Source: Nitrospirota bacterium (GTDB lineage: Bacteria > Nitrospirota > Thermodesulfovibrionia > Thermodesulfovibrionales > UBA6898). Taken from it: a DNA stretch of 41,673 nt. Each line of letters opens with the position of its first letter. Positions within the stretch are counted from its first letter, which is position 1. Below the pieces are notes generated by a model. That model was not told the origin of the DNA, did no database searches, and saw nothing but the letters and a program-made list of their open reading frames with translations. Of the stretch, positions 25,363 through 34,397 are shown in pieces. Location: assembly GCA_003252075.1 (NCBI GenBank), contig QKDO01000127.1, positions 1-41,673 on the forward strand, given 5' to 3'. The position numbers and the translations under genes are program-made.

Positions 25363-26786
25363 TTCTTCCTCCGAATCAGGTCCCATGTGGGACTGTTGAC
25401 GGTCATATCCATATCCCGTGCAAAGACCGGGAACCCGTCGAACCCATGGTATGGACCGGAGTAGTCCCAGGAATGCATCTGGCGGAACGGAACGCCGAGT
25501 TTGTGGTAAGAGTACTTCTCCTTGATGCCCGAACCGACCATGTCCGGCTTCAGCCTGCGGGTGAACTCTTCCAGCTCATACAGGGTCGCGTCATCCATGA
25601 TCACCGCTCCTTCCTTCAGCTCCGGATAGGTACGTTTGTAGTCGTCGCCGTGGCCGAACTCGTAACCCGAGGCAACTACTTCCATGCCCAGGTCTTCATA
25701 GGCCCCGATGGTGTGGCGCGGGCGAAGACCGCCGACATAGAGCATCACTTTCTTGCCCTCGAGCCTGGGCCGGTACTGCTCCACAATCCCGTCCATTACG
25801 GGCGTATACTTCGCGATTACAGCCTCTGCATTTTTCTGGATCTTCTCGTCGAAACGGGCTGCAATCTTCCTGATGCTGTCATAGGTCTTCGTGGGTCCGA
25901 AGAAGTTGAACTCCATCCAGGGGATGCCGTATTCCTCTTCCATATGCCGGCAGATATAGTTCATCGACCGGTAGCAGTGGATCAGGTTCAGCTTTGCCTT
26001 GGTCGCGATAGCAATCTCGTTGATCGATGCATCGCCCGTGTACTGGGAGATCACGCGGAGGCCCATCTCTTCAAGGATCTTCCGCGATGCCCAGGCGTCA
26101 CCGCCTATGTTGTAGTCACCGATCAGGGCAACGTCATAGGGAGTCAAGGTGTCAAGTTCCCCTTTGCCAAGCACATAGTCCTTGATCGTATCGTTGGCAA
26201 TATGATGGCCAAGGGACTGGCTCACGCCGCGGAATCCTTCGCATCTGACCGGAACAATCGGGAACTTGAATTCCTTTTCCACCCGCTTCGATACCGCCTC
26301 GATATCATCGCCGATGAGGCCTACCGGGCATTCCGACAGTATGCCGATGCCCTTGGCAAGCGGGAAGAGATCCTTCAGCTCATGGAGTGCTGCGTCAAGG
26401 CCCTTGTCGCCGCCGTATACGATATTCTTCTCCTGAAAGTCTGTGGTGATATGCATGGTGCCGAAGGTATCAATGCCGGTCTGGCCGTTATAGTAGTTCC
26501 GGCGCGACCACCAGCTGTACTGGCCGCAGCCTATGGGGCCGTGGCTGACGGTGATCTGGTCCTTCACCGGTCCCCAGACTACGCCCTTTGCACCTGCATA
26601 GGCGCAGCCCCTGACTGTCATGACACCGGGACGCGACTTGATGTTCGACTTCACCTGGCAGGTGCTGCATTGTCCCGTGGGGTCGTTCGCCGCAAGGTGT
26701 TTCGCCCGGTCCTTCTTCGATTTTTCAGGATAGGCGTCCAGGACTTCCTCTATCATCTTTTGTGTATCTGTAATTGTCGTGCTCAT
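25359..26786 (-). CDS. nifD: NifD, nitrogenase MoFe protein alpha chain
   Basis: The 475 residues carry the P-cluster cysteines in [27 protein letters not shown] and [15 protein letters not shown], the FeMo-co cysteine in [11 protein letters not shown] and the FeMo-co histidine in [18 protein letters not shown]. The substrate-pocket block [19 protein letters not shown] (Gln and His near the cofactor) is intact. These residues identify a catalytically competent molybdenum nitrogenase. It lies 95 bases after nifH, with a possible stem-loop between them, and overlaps nifK by four bases. Confidence 0.98.
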   Translation of the reverse strand: MSTTITDTQKMIEEVLDAYPEKSKKDRAKHLAANDPTGQCSTCQVKSNIKSRPGVMTVRGCAYAGAKGVVWGPVKDQITVSHGPIGCGQYSWWSRRNYYNGQTGIDTFGTMHITTDFQEKNIVYGGDKGLDAALHELKDLFPLAKGIGILSECPVGLIGDDIEAVSKRVEKEFKFPIVPVRCEGFRGVSQSLGHHIANDTIKDYVLGKGELDTLTPYDVALIGDYNIGGDAWASRKILEEMGLRVISQYTGDASINEIAIATKAKLNLIHCYRSMNYICRHMEEEYGIPWMEFNFFGPTKTYDSIRKIAARFDEKIQKNAEAVIAKYTPVMDGIVEQYRPRLEGKKVMLYVGGLRPRHTIGAYEDLGMEVVASGYEFGHGDDYKRTYPELKEGAVIMDDATLYELEEFTRRLKPDMVGSGIKEKYSYHKLGVPFRQMHSWDYSGPYHGFDGFPVFARDMDMTVNSPTWDLIRRKK

Positions 26787-26814
26787 TCGCTTCTCCTTCC
26801 ATGAGGTATTGGCG

Positions 26815-26858
26815 GTTGGGATTTGGGTTTTCGTTGATTAACTCTGCCCATCCCCAAT
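26815..26858 (-). repeat. Imperfect inverted repeat between nifH and nifD
   Basis: G/C-rich arms (GGATTGGGGATGGG and CCCAAATCCCAACC on the minus strand) can pair with one or two bulges around a loop of about 19 bases. In other diazotrophs stem-loops between nifH and nifD stabilise the nifH message, giving excess Fe protein; a similar role here is an inference. Confidence 0.35.
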
Positions 26859-26881
26859 CCACTCATCACGATACCCTATCG

Positions 26882-28218
<1,337 letters not shown>

Positions 28219-28256
28219 CTGCCGCACCTGTGCTATACTGGGCGTATGTGCGGCAG
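28219..28256. repeat. 9-bp inverted repeat bracketing the start of the yedK-like gene
   Basis: CTGCCGCAC (28219-28227) and GTGCGGCAG (28248-28256) are perfect complements around 20 bases that hold a -10-like TATACT (28234-28239) and the ATG. The right arm is coding (CGR). It could be an operator or an RNA hairpin that hides the start codon, or it may be coincidence. Confidence 0.35.
28234..28239 (+). promoter_or_regulatory. Candidate -10 element of the yedK-like gene
   Basis: TATACT is followed by GGGCGT and then ATG, the six-base spacing also seen at trxC, lexA and the phosphoribosyltransferase gene. No Shine-Dalgarno sequence is present, so the message is probably leaderless. A good -35 was not found. 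Confidence 0.5.
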
Positions 28257-28914
28257 GTTCGCAAGAAGCAGTACGCCCGATGTCATTATGCGCGAGTTCG
28301 GTGTAGAGAAAAGACTGATCAATCCCGAACCGAGCTATAATATTGCCCCCAGTCAGGATATCGCAGTCCTCAGCAGGCAGGGGGAAAAACAGCTCGTCAC
28401 CTGCAGGTGGGGGTTTATCCCGTCCTGGGCTAAGGATCCCACAACGGGCTACAAGATGATCAACGCGCGGTCAGAGACCGTGGCGGAGAAGCCGGCATTC
28501 CGGGAAGCATTCCTGAGGCGCCGGTGTCTGGTGATCGCGGACGGCTTCTTCGAGTGGCAGAAGGGCGGGAAGAAAAGAACACCCTATTACATTCACCTCA
28601 GATCCGGCAGGCCTTTCGGCTTCGCAGGCCTTTTCAACATCTGGACCACGCCCGAAGGCGAGAGAATCTGCACCTGCACCATCATCACGGCTGATGCAAA
28701 CGAGCTGCTTGAAAAGGTCCATGACCGTATGCCCGTGATCATCCCAAAGAACAAGGAAGACCTCTGGCTCGATCCCGGCATGCATGACCGGGATATTCTG
28801 CGCGGGCTGCTCGGGTCCTATCCTGCCGCGGAGATGGAAATGTATCCCGTATCCCCGCATGTCAACTCACCGAAATTTAACACTGCCGCCGCGATAGAGC
28901 CGGCAGCCGCATGA
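28246..28914 (+). CDS. yedK: SOS-response-associated peptidase / HMCES family (YedK-like)
   Basis: The 222-residue protein keeps all family residues: Met-Cys2 (which becomes the N-terminal nucleophile), NARSET (Asn73, Arg75), Glu103 in ADGFFEW, and His159 in VHDRMPVII. YedK/HMCES forms a stable thiazolidine link with abasic sites in single-stranded DNA and protects them from strand breaks. The start is certain because Cys must be residue 2. It is monocistronic, transcribed away from the nif operon, with no LexA-like box seen in its promoter. Confidence 0.95.
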   Translation: MCGRFARSSTPDVIMREFGVEKRLINPEPSYNIAPSQDIAVLSRQGEKQLVTCRWGFIPSWAKDPTTGYKMINARSETVAEKPAFREAFLRRRCLVIADGFFEWQKGGKKRTPYYIHLRSGRPFGFAGLFNIWTTPEGERICTCTIITADANELLEKVHDRMPVIIPKNKEDLWLDPGMHDRDILRGLLGSYPAAEMEMYPVSPHVNSPKFNTAAAIEPAAA

Positions 28915-29467
28915 CGTGGCAGACATTCGCATGTTGGATTTTACGTTTCAATGTCCTGATCCTTGATTGCCAGCCTCCCGGCAGTTGGCAGATGCGCACG
29001 TTCGCTTATATCCGTTCACGCTTTGTCGCACCGGCGCGTCCACATATTAATGTATTACACATGGCGTGCAGTCCTGATAACTCACGGCCACCCTTTTGCC
29101 ATGCAGACCCTTTCTGAAGCCGGCGAGTGCATCGGGCAAGCTCCTGTATCGCGTCAGGCATATCAACTTCTCGCGCCGTCAATGCATGGATAAGCTGGAT
29201 CGCGGACAACGCGCTACCAACCTTCTCTGTGGACTCGTGCCTGAGACAACTGTTTTTGCCGGTCTCGACCTGCTGCATACTTCATCGGTTACTCTGCCCC
29301 GGTGTAATTGTCCGGCAAGCTGCCGTATCTCCTTGATATCCCTATTTCTTGATGTATCATGTCCCGCTGAAATGTCGGTATATCGCTCAGCAACATAAGA
29401 AAAGAGGAACTTCCAGGCACCGATGGGAAGGGCCTGATACCATCAGGCGCGACACGGCGAACTGGGG
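28915..29467. other. Intergenic stretch after the yedK-like gene
   Basis: No gene is firmly supported in these 553 bases. The minus strand at 29006-29278 gives a protein-like run (KVGSALSAIQLIHALTAREV...), and a preceding segment in another frame (RDIKEIRQLAGQLHRGRVTD..., about 29270-29350) could belong to it, which would mean a small decayed gene. No terminator hairpin was recognised. Confidence 0.3.
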
Positions 29468-29473
29468 TACAAT
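29468..29473 (+). promoter_or_regulatory. Candidate -10 element of the phosphoribosyltransferase gene
   Basis: TACAAT is followed by AAGGGT and ATG. The six-base gap predicts a transcript beginning at the start codon. AAGGG is too close to the ATG to act as a ribosome site. Confidence 0.45.
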
Positions 29474-29479
29474 AAGGGT

Positions 29480-30160
29480 ATGGGGAGGCTTATCGAAGAC
29501 CCTGACCTCAGGGACAAACGCTTTGTATTTGAAGACCGTCAGGATGCAGGGAGGCGCCTGGCTTCCATTCTCGAACCCTATTGCGGCGCAAACGTGCTCC
29601 TGTTCGCGGTGCCGTCCGGGGGCGTTCCCATAGCGGCAGAAATAGCACGCGCACGCGCACTTCCCCTTGACCTTTTGATCGTAAGGAAGCTTCAGATCCC
29701 TCTTAACCCTGAAGCCGGCTTCGGCGCCATGAGCCTTAACGGTGACATTCTTCTGAATGATGAACTGGTGGCATCTCTTGGTCTTGAAAAGGATGCCATT
29801 ACAGCTGCTATCACTATCACAAAAAGAGTCCTTGATCAGCGGGAAAAACTTTTTCGCAAAGAGCGGCCGCTACCATCATGTCAGGGGAAGAAGGTTATCA
29901 TAACAGATGATGGTCTGGCCTCCGGTTACACCATGAGGGTCGCTGTACGCTGGGTCAGGGGCTTGAAGCCAGAAAGAATCATCGTGGCAGTGCCTACAGG
30001 GTCGGAAAGAACAGTAGAGGGCATGCGTGAGGAGGCGGATGAAATAGTCTGCCTCAATATCAGGAGCGGTTATCGCTTTGCTGTTGCCGAGGCATATCGG
30101 CACTGGCATGACCTGAGTGATGACGAGGTTCTGAACATCGTCGATGCAATTCCCGGGTGA
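29480..30160 (+). CDS. Type I phosphoribosyltransferase-family protein
   Basis: The 226-residue protein has the PRTase fold: VPSGGVPIAAEIAR, VRKLQIPLNPEAGFGAM and the PRPP-binding loop VIITDDGLASGYTM, in which two acidic residues precede the A-S-G-x-T turn. It resembles the stand-alone 'predicted phosphoribosyltransferase' group (COG1926), whose substrate is unknown. Normal purine/pyrimidine salvage enzymes are shorter and have other hood regions. It seems monocistronic; the next gene starts 134 bases later. Confidence 0.85.
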   Translation: MGRLIEDPDLRDKRFVFEDRQDAGRRLASILEPYCGANVLLFAVPSGGVPIAAEIARARALPLDLLIVRKLQIPLNPEAGFGAMSLNGDILLNDELVASLGLEKDAITAAITITKRVLDQREKLFRKERPLPSCQGKKVIITDDGLASGYTMRVAVRWVRGLKPERIIVAVPTGSERTVEGMREEADEIVCLNIRSGYRFAVAEAYRHWHDLSDDEVLNIVDAIPG

Positions 30161-30294
30161 ACTATTCTCTTTCTCTTGTTTTGCCCGCGTTCCTCTTTTT
30201 GCGTATTCACGCTTCTCCGTGCATCGACTTCTCTTCCCGCAGGTAATGTGCTATAAGGTAATCAGGGAGGAGACCGGTAAACCGGGCACGTTAT

Positions 30295-30735
30295 ATGCGG
30301 AAGAAAGAGGATCTTCTCTGGACATGGCTTATCCCGGATGCGGAGCAGAATCCTGACCGATCTGCATGGATCAGTCACGGCGGCAAGTGGATCATCTTCG
30401 ACAGCCTGATGAAGGTGCGCGAACTCGCGGAGCGACTCAGCCCCTTTCTGGAGAGTGGCGAGGTGGAAGGTGCGAAATACTGGAACAGGGACCCGAGCGC
30501 TCTCTGCGTCTATTCGCTTGACAGCGACAGGAAGCGGGTAGGCGCGCTCCTCGATAGCCTCGGTGCAGGCAGTGACCGGGTCTGGGAATACGACTATGCA
30601 TGGGATAAAAACATCCGTAGTCCTGTGACGTTCTGTTACTCATGGTTTTCAAAGCTCACGACGATCGTGAGAAGTTACGGTATCTCCGGGACGCTTCAGC
30701 TCATAGCAGAGGTTTTCCGGACGAGGAAGGGGTGA
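30295..30735 (+). CDS. Conserved-looking hypothetical protein (146 aa)
   Basis: I do not recognise the family. The protein is soluble, rich in Trp (WTWLIPDAEQNPDRSAWISHGGKW) and shows a regular alpha/beta alternation: FDSLMKVRELAERLSPFLESG, then ALCVYSLDSDRKRVGALLDSL. This looks like a two-layer ligand-binding or acyltransferase-associated small domain. An AGGGAGGAG lies about 20 bases before the ATG, a little far. Codon use matches the neighbours, which supports a real gene. It converges on the LOG-family gene. Confidence 0.6.
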   Translation: MRKKEDLLWTWLIPDAEQNPDRSAWISHGGKWIIFDSLMKVRELAERLSPFLESGEVEGAKYWNRDPSALCVYSLDSDRKRVGALLDSLGAGSDRVWEYDYAWDKNIRSPVTFCYSWFSKLTTIVRSYGISGTLQLIAEVFRTRKG

Positions 30736-30771
30736 CGCTGATAGGGGGCGCGACAATGAAGCAGAAGAATG

Positions 30772-31812
30772 TCAGTGGCTGTTGATCGCGTCGATGAGCC
30801 TTCGTAACAGACCGTAGTCCCACCGGTTGAAATCCAGAACGAGCCTTTGGAGACCGGCTATGTCGGGTTCGTCCGCTTCTTCCGGCAGATGTCCTGTGAG
30901 ATACATCTCACCCCCCGGAACAAGTATGTTGCTGAAATTGCTCCGCAAGTGACCGGCAAATTCCTGATCAAGAGGTGTTGCAAGACGAATGACCAGCCTG
31001 CCATCGACATATCTGAGGCTGTGGTACCTGTGGTAAAAAAGGTTTATTCTTGCTAGGGCCTCCGTAACGGAATTGACGCGCTCAAAGAGAAAGAAATCGG
31101 AATCACTGATATACTGCCCGGCAAGAAGCTCCTTCCTGAAAAACGTTATCCACCGCTCCCAGTATGTTCCGTCCGGCTCGTCGATCAGTATCAGGGGGAT
31201 GGGATCGTGCTTTCCGGTCTGCAGGAGGGTAAGAATCTCCATCGCCTCGTCGAGCGTGCCGAATCCCCCCGGAAAAAGTGCAATGGCATCCGCTTCTTTG
31301 ACAAAGGCGACCTTCCGGCTGAAGAAGTATTTGTAAAAGATGAGACGCGGGTTGCCGGCGAGGACAGGGTTCGGTTTCTGCTCAAAGGGAAGTCGGATAT
31401 TAACCCCGAAGGAATTCTCCGCTCCTGCTCCTTCGTTGACGGCAAGCATGATCCCTCCCCCTGCTCCGGTGATGACCATGTATCCCGCCTCGGCGAGTCC
31501 CTTCCCGAAGCTCTGGGCCATATGGTATACCTGCTCATGCGGCCCTGTTCTGGCAGAGCCGAAAACGGTGATCTTTTTGCGGTCCCGGTAGGGGCTGAAA
31601 ACCTTTGAGGTGAAGCGCATCTCTTTAAGGGAAGTGTTCATCAGTTTCAGGTCTGCCCTGTCCATGCGTTCGGTATTTTCGATGCCAGCCTTAAGCGCAG
31701 CAAGGATCATTTCGCGCACGATGTCCCGGTGGCTGACATCACCGGCAAGACTTATCAGCTCTTCAATGCGATCATCCAGAAGGCCGTTTGTTCTTGTAAA
31801 ATTAATGTCCAA
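30772..31812 (-). CDS. LOG family protein (TIGR00730-like Rossmann nucleotide-binding protein)
   Basis: The core contains ITVFGSARTG, VITGAGGGIMLAVNEGA and PGGFGTLDEAMEILTLLQTG; PGGxGTxxE (181-189) is the signature of LOG/lysine-decarboxylase-like proteins that release adenine bases from nucleoside monophosphates (cytokinin-type nucleotides in plants, nucleotide clean-up in bacteria). At 346 residues it is longer than the usual 180-230, with extra N-terminal (1-78) and C-terminal (about 260-346) parts. The start is a TTG with a weak GGAG upstream and is not certain. The C-terminal segment is unassigned. Confidence 0.85.
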   Translation of the reverse strand: MDINFTRTNGLLDDRIEELISLAGDVSHRDIVREMILAALKAGIENTERMDRADLKLMNTSLKEMRFTSKVFSPYRDRKKITVFGSARTGPHEQVYHMAQSFGKGLAEAGYMVITGAGGGIMLAVNEGAGAENSFGVNIRLPFEQKPNPVLAGNPRLIFYKYFFSRKVAFVKEADAIALFPGGFGTLDEAMEILTLLQTGKHDPIPLILIDEPDGTYWERWITFFRKELLAGQYISDSDFFLFERVNSVTEALARINLFYHRYHSLRYVDGRLVIRLATPLDQEFAGHLRSNFSNILVPGGEMYLTGHLPEEADEPDIAGLQRLVLDFNRWDYGLLRRLIDAINSH

Positions 31813-32302
31813 ATCAAAGGGCTCCGTTCCTGCGCGTCAGATTCAGCATGCGATCGTCCGAATAACGAGACTTCCCCACGTCTCATGGATCAACCCGAAA
31901 AGAAAAAATCTCATGCCGGATATTAGTATACCAAACGCAGGAATCCAGAGTATCATGAATCATCACCCTATCGTGTCTCAAGAGGCTTATCTGAAGCCTC
32001 GATAGTCGTGATGGGCCTGGTCAGGCGATGATGAAATGAAATGTCCCGCACGTTCTGCATTGCCTATTCCCGCCGACGAGGTGCGGGACAAAAAAGAAAA
32101 AGAGCGGCAATGATCATTTCCCTGCAGAAAGAAGCTGTTCTCAAAGAGGATACCATCAGGTTTTCTGGGTCAGGACAAGCAATATGTCCGAAATGCTCCC
32201 GGTCTCAAAACTCTACCCGATACTTCCCAAAGGGCTGACGGGACAGCCTTCCAGCGCATATCACGTGTCGGGCAGCGGTTCCTCTGTGGCTGCTATGATC
32301 CT
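31813..32302. other. Intergenic stretch between the LOG gene and the transglycosylase gene
   Basis: No gene is supported. A plus-strand frame at 32041-32238 has a single CPKC pair near its end but no ribosome site. The stretch contains one clear inverted repeat (32042-32090) followed by an A-rich run. Confidence 0.35.
32042..32090. repeat. 10-bp inverted repeat with 29-base spacer
   Basis: TGTCCCGCAC and GTGCGGGACA are perfect complements, followed on the plus strand by an A-rich tract (AAAAAGAAAAAG). It could be a bipartite binding site or an RNA hairpin; it lies in the gap upstream of the LOG gene and downstream of the transglycosylase gene, both on the minus strand. Confidence 0.35.
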
Positions 32303-32941
32303 TCAGTCCTCAACCGTGGCAAGGGCGAATTGCTGCTGGGAGAGCTGTGCCAGTTCGATCTTTCTCTGCACCCGGAAGACCCTCGTCGCATACCAGGAAG
32401 CCCCTCCAACATAGCGGACGAGCGCCTGCCTGAGGTCGTTCGTTTCTGACAGATATGTCGCAAGCACGTGGGCACCGGCGGCGATATTGGCTGATATCCT
32501 GTACAGATCATCTTTCTCCTCTATAATGCCTTTCCCTTTCAGTTCTTCCAGCCAGACACCCGGCATTATTCCCATAAGACCGATAGCACCCTTGTCGCTT
32601 TCTGCATGGGGATTAAAGTTGGACTCCACAAGGCAGATAGCAAGGATCAGGTCCCTATTGCCGGTCCTTGCTGCTGCATTGTAGACCTTCGTCAGGACCT
32701 GGTCCGGCATGTCAGAGTTCTCCTTCATCCATTGCAAAATAGCCTGCTTTGTCTTCTCCTTCATATCCCTGCTGTTGTCAAGGGAAGAGGAATACCCTGT
32801 ATTCGCCGGTATATCAGCCGTAAAGAACGCATAGGTCAGTGAAAGCCCGCCTATGGCAATAAGAATCGAAAGGCCGCAGAGTATCCGTAATGACTTTTTA
32901 TGCAGTATATTCAAATGGTTTTTTATCTTCTGTTTCAACAT
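32303..32941 (-). CDS. Membrane-anchored lytic transglycosylase (SLT domain)
   Basis: The ATG at 32941 has AGGAGG seven bases upstream and gives 212 residues. An N-terminal membrane anchor (about 19-40) is followed by an SLT fold with catalytic Glu106 in LVESNFNPHAES and the GAIGLMGIMP motif (the usual LMQ is LMG here), then NIAAGAHVLATYL and a variant of the AYNaG block (VRYVGGASWYA). It cuts peptidoglycan between MurNAc and GlcNAc in the periplasm. The C-terminal tail is short. A palindrome overlapping a plausible promoter lies about 155 bases upstream. Confidence 0.85.
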   Translation of the reverse strand: MLKQKIKNHLNILHKKSLRILCGLSILIAIGGLSLTYAFFTADIPANTGYSSSLDNSRDMKEKTKQAILQWMKENSDMPDQVLTKVYNAAARTGNRDLILAICLVESNFNPHAESDKGAIGLMGIMPGVWLEELKGKGIIEEKDDLYRISANIAAGAHVLATYLSETNDLRQALVRYVGGASWYATRVFRVQRKIELAQLSQQQFALATVED

Positions 32942-33095
32942 GAGAACCTCCTGAAAACCCAATCTTAAATACCTATGTTCGCTGTAACGCGTTAAGCGTA
33001 AGCTTTTATGAAAATCCCTATTTCGTAGAGTATTGCCTCGATTGCATGGAGAAAAATTGATACGCCTGGCCGCGCTAGGGAAGAATTATATGAAT

Positions 33096-33123
33096 TGGTG
33101 TATGGTTATTTAACCATATACCA
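33096..33123. promoter_or_regulatory. 13-bp near-perfect palindrome in the transglycosylase promoter
   Basis: TGGTGTATGGTTA and TAACCATATACCA pair with one mismatch around a two-base centre. On the minus strand a consensus -35 TTGACA lies at 33138-33133 and a poor -10 (TTAAAT, 19-base spacer) falls within the palindrome. It looks like an operator for a dimeric regulator, or a terminator-like hairpin between the divergent genes. Confidence 0.45.
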
Positions 33124-33248
33124 GGGATGTTTTGTCAACTTTTCCGTATGAAAAAAGAAGAAGTCAGGGAGAGAAATACAGAAATGCCGTTCACTTTTTG
33201 CGGCAAGCCCCATGCTTTTTCCAGGAACTGATTCTGTCAATTCCCTGA

Positions 33249-33254
33249 TATACT
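33249..33254 (+). promoter_or_regulatory. Candidate -10 element of trxC
   Basis: TATACT is followed by GAGACC and ATG, giving the six-base leaderless geometry. No ribosome site is present. Confidence 0.5.
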
Positions 33255-33260
33255 GAGACC

Positions 33261-33695
33261 ATGAGTGATACGCTGCACATCGTCTGTCCTGCCTGCGCGA
33301 GCGTGAACAGGCTGCCGGCCTCCAAATTGGAGGAAGGGCCGAAGTGCGGCAAGTGCAAGAGCCGGCTTTTTAATGGTGAGCCGGTGGAACTGACCAATGC
33401 GACCTTTGACCGGCACATCTCCCGGAGTGACATCCCGGTGGTCGTGGATTTCTGGGCTCCCTGGTGCGGACCGTGCAAAATGATGGCACCGGCCTTTGTC
33501 CGGGCCGCTGCACAACTGGAGCCGCAGGTGCGTTTTGCAAAGGTCAACACGGATCAGGAACGGGGGATCGCAGGCCGGTTCAACATCATGAGCATCCCCA
33601 CGCTTGCCATCTTCCAGGCAGGGCGGGAGGTCGCTCGCCAAGCAGGCGCGCTCGACATGAACCGTCTGGTTTCGTGGGTGCAGGCGCACATCTGA
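33261..33695 (+). CDS. trxC: Thioredoxin 2 (zinc-ribbon thioredoxin)
   Basis: The 144-residue protein has an N-terminal zinc ribbon with Cys9, Cys12, Cys29 and Cys32 (CPAC and CGKC) followed by a thioredoxin fold with the active site WCGPC (Cys69, Cys72) and the cis-Pro motif SIPT. This is the TrxC layout. It reduces protein disulfides in the cytoplasm, and the zinc site is thought to respond to oxidation. It is monocistronic and convergent with the following small gene. Confidence 0.95.
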   Translation: MSDTLHIVCPACASVNRLPASKLEEGPKCGKCKSRLFNGEPVELTNATFDRHISRSDIPVVVDFWAPWCGPCKMMAPAFVRAAAQLEPQVRFAKVNTDQERGIAGRFNIMSIPTLAIFQAGREVARQAGALDMNRLVSWVQAHI

Positions 33696-33729
33696 AAAGG
33701 TCAGGAATCCCGACGGGCGCAGAAGTCCT

Positions 33730-33987
33730 TCAGTTCCTTCCGGAAAGACTACCGGGGATGGTGAACCGTTCATCTATGATCCTTCTGAATCTCGGAAGAT
33801 AGATAAGGTCATAGACGGATTCCTTGTCCGGGAAAAGCGAAAGTGCTGCCTTTTTTGTCTGGTCCATCACGTCCAGGGATTCCCGGAGGGTGAGGGATGA
33901 CTGCATGAGCACTGCCTCGGCGAGGTCGACGATGAACCTGAGCCGCCTCATCTTCTTTTCTTCTTCCTTGATGAGATCTTCCCGCAT
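33730..33987 (-). CDS. Small conserved-looking hypothetical protein (85 aa)
   Basis: I cannot assign a function. The protein is mostly helical, with a charged N-terminus (EDLIKEEEKKMRRLRFIVDLAEAVL) and a second helix pair (LTLRESLDVMDQTKKAALSLFPDKESVYDLIY) ending in a basic stretch (LPRFRRIIDERF). There is no Cys or signal peptide. A TATACT lies 11 bases before the ATG, giving an expected leader of only four or five bases. It is followed by trxC on the other strand and preceded by the HNH gene. Confidence 0.6.
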   Translation of the reverse strand: MREDLIKEEEKKMRRLRFIVDLAEAVLMQSSLTLRESLDVMDQTKKAALSLFPDKESVYDLIYLPRFRRIIDERFTIPGSLSGRN

Positions 33988-34007
33988 ACTCTCCCATTAG
34001 TATACCC

Positions 34008-34334
34008 TTATTTGTCCGGTGGATGCAGATACTCTCCCAGCAGGCCCCTGCTGTGCTCATCTTCATGACAGTAAACGCAAAGATTCTCCCAGTTGGAGCC
34101 GTCAGGGGGATTGTTCCGGTGGTTGCCGTCCTTATGGTGGACCGTCAGCAGATGCCGGTCCTTCGGACCGAATTCCCTCCCGCATTTGGCGCAGATAAGC
34201 CCGTGCATTTTCAGGGAGCGGTCCCGGTAATCGCCTGATACCGTGCCTGCTTTCAACTCCCGCACAATATCGGCAACGGATTTTTCACTCACCGGACTTT
34301 GCGGCATCTTCTTTCTGAAACTGCGCTGTCTCAT
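34008..34334 (-). CDS. yajD: HNH nuclease-family protein (YajD-like)
   Basis: The 108-residue protein contains a zinc-bound HNH fold: Cys48/Cys51 (CAKC) and Cys86/Cys89 (CVYC) hold the metal; His66-His67 (VHHKDGNH), Asn81 (NWENL) and His90 form the active site. The VHHKDGNHRNN...NWENLCVYCHEDEH layout matches the small YajD-like group, whose substrate is not known. The preceding 40 residues are basic. It could be a DNA nuclease with a repair or housekeeping role; nothing suggests a toxin partner. Confidence 0.85.
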   Translation of the reverse strand: MRQRSFRKKMPQSPVSEKSVADIVRELKAGTVSGDYRDRSLKMHGLICAKCGREFGPKDRHLLTVHHKDGNHRNNPPDGSNWENLCVYCHEDEHSRGLLGEYLHPPDK

Positions 34335-34397
34335 CAGCAGTACCTTTTTCCCTTTATGATGCAGCTCCCTTTCCGGAGAACCGAACGTGACACAGCG

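Noticed and set aside
25446-26804. Long open frame on the plus strand opposite nifD (about 450 codons)
   Set aside because: It mirrors nifD codons; it has no ribosome site or recognisable domain, and nifD is certain. Similar long antisense frames opposite nifEN (22590-23741) and nifK (24106-25161) were rejected for the same reason.
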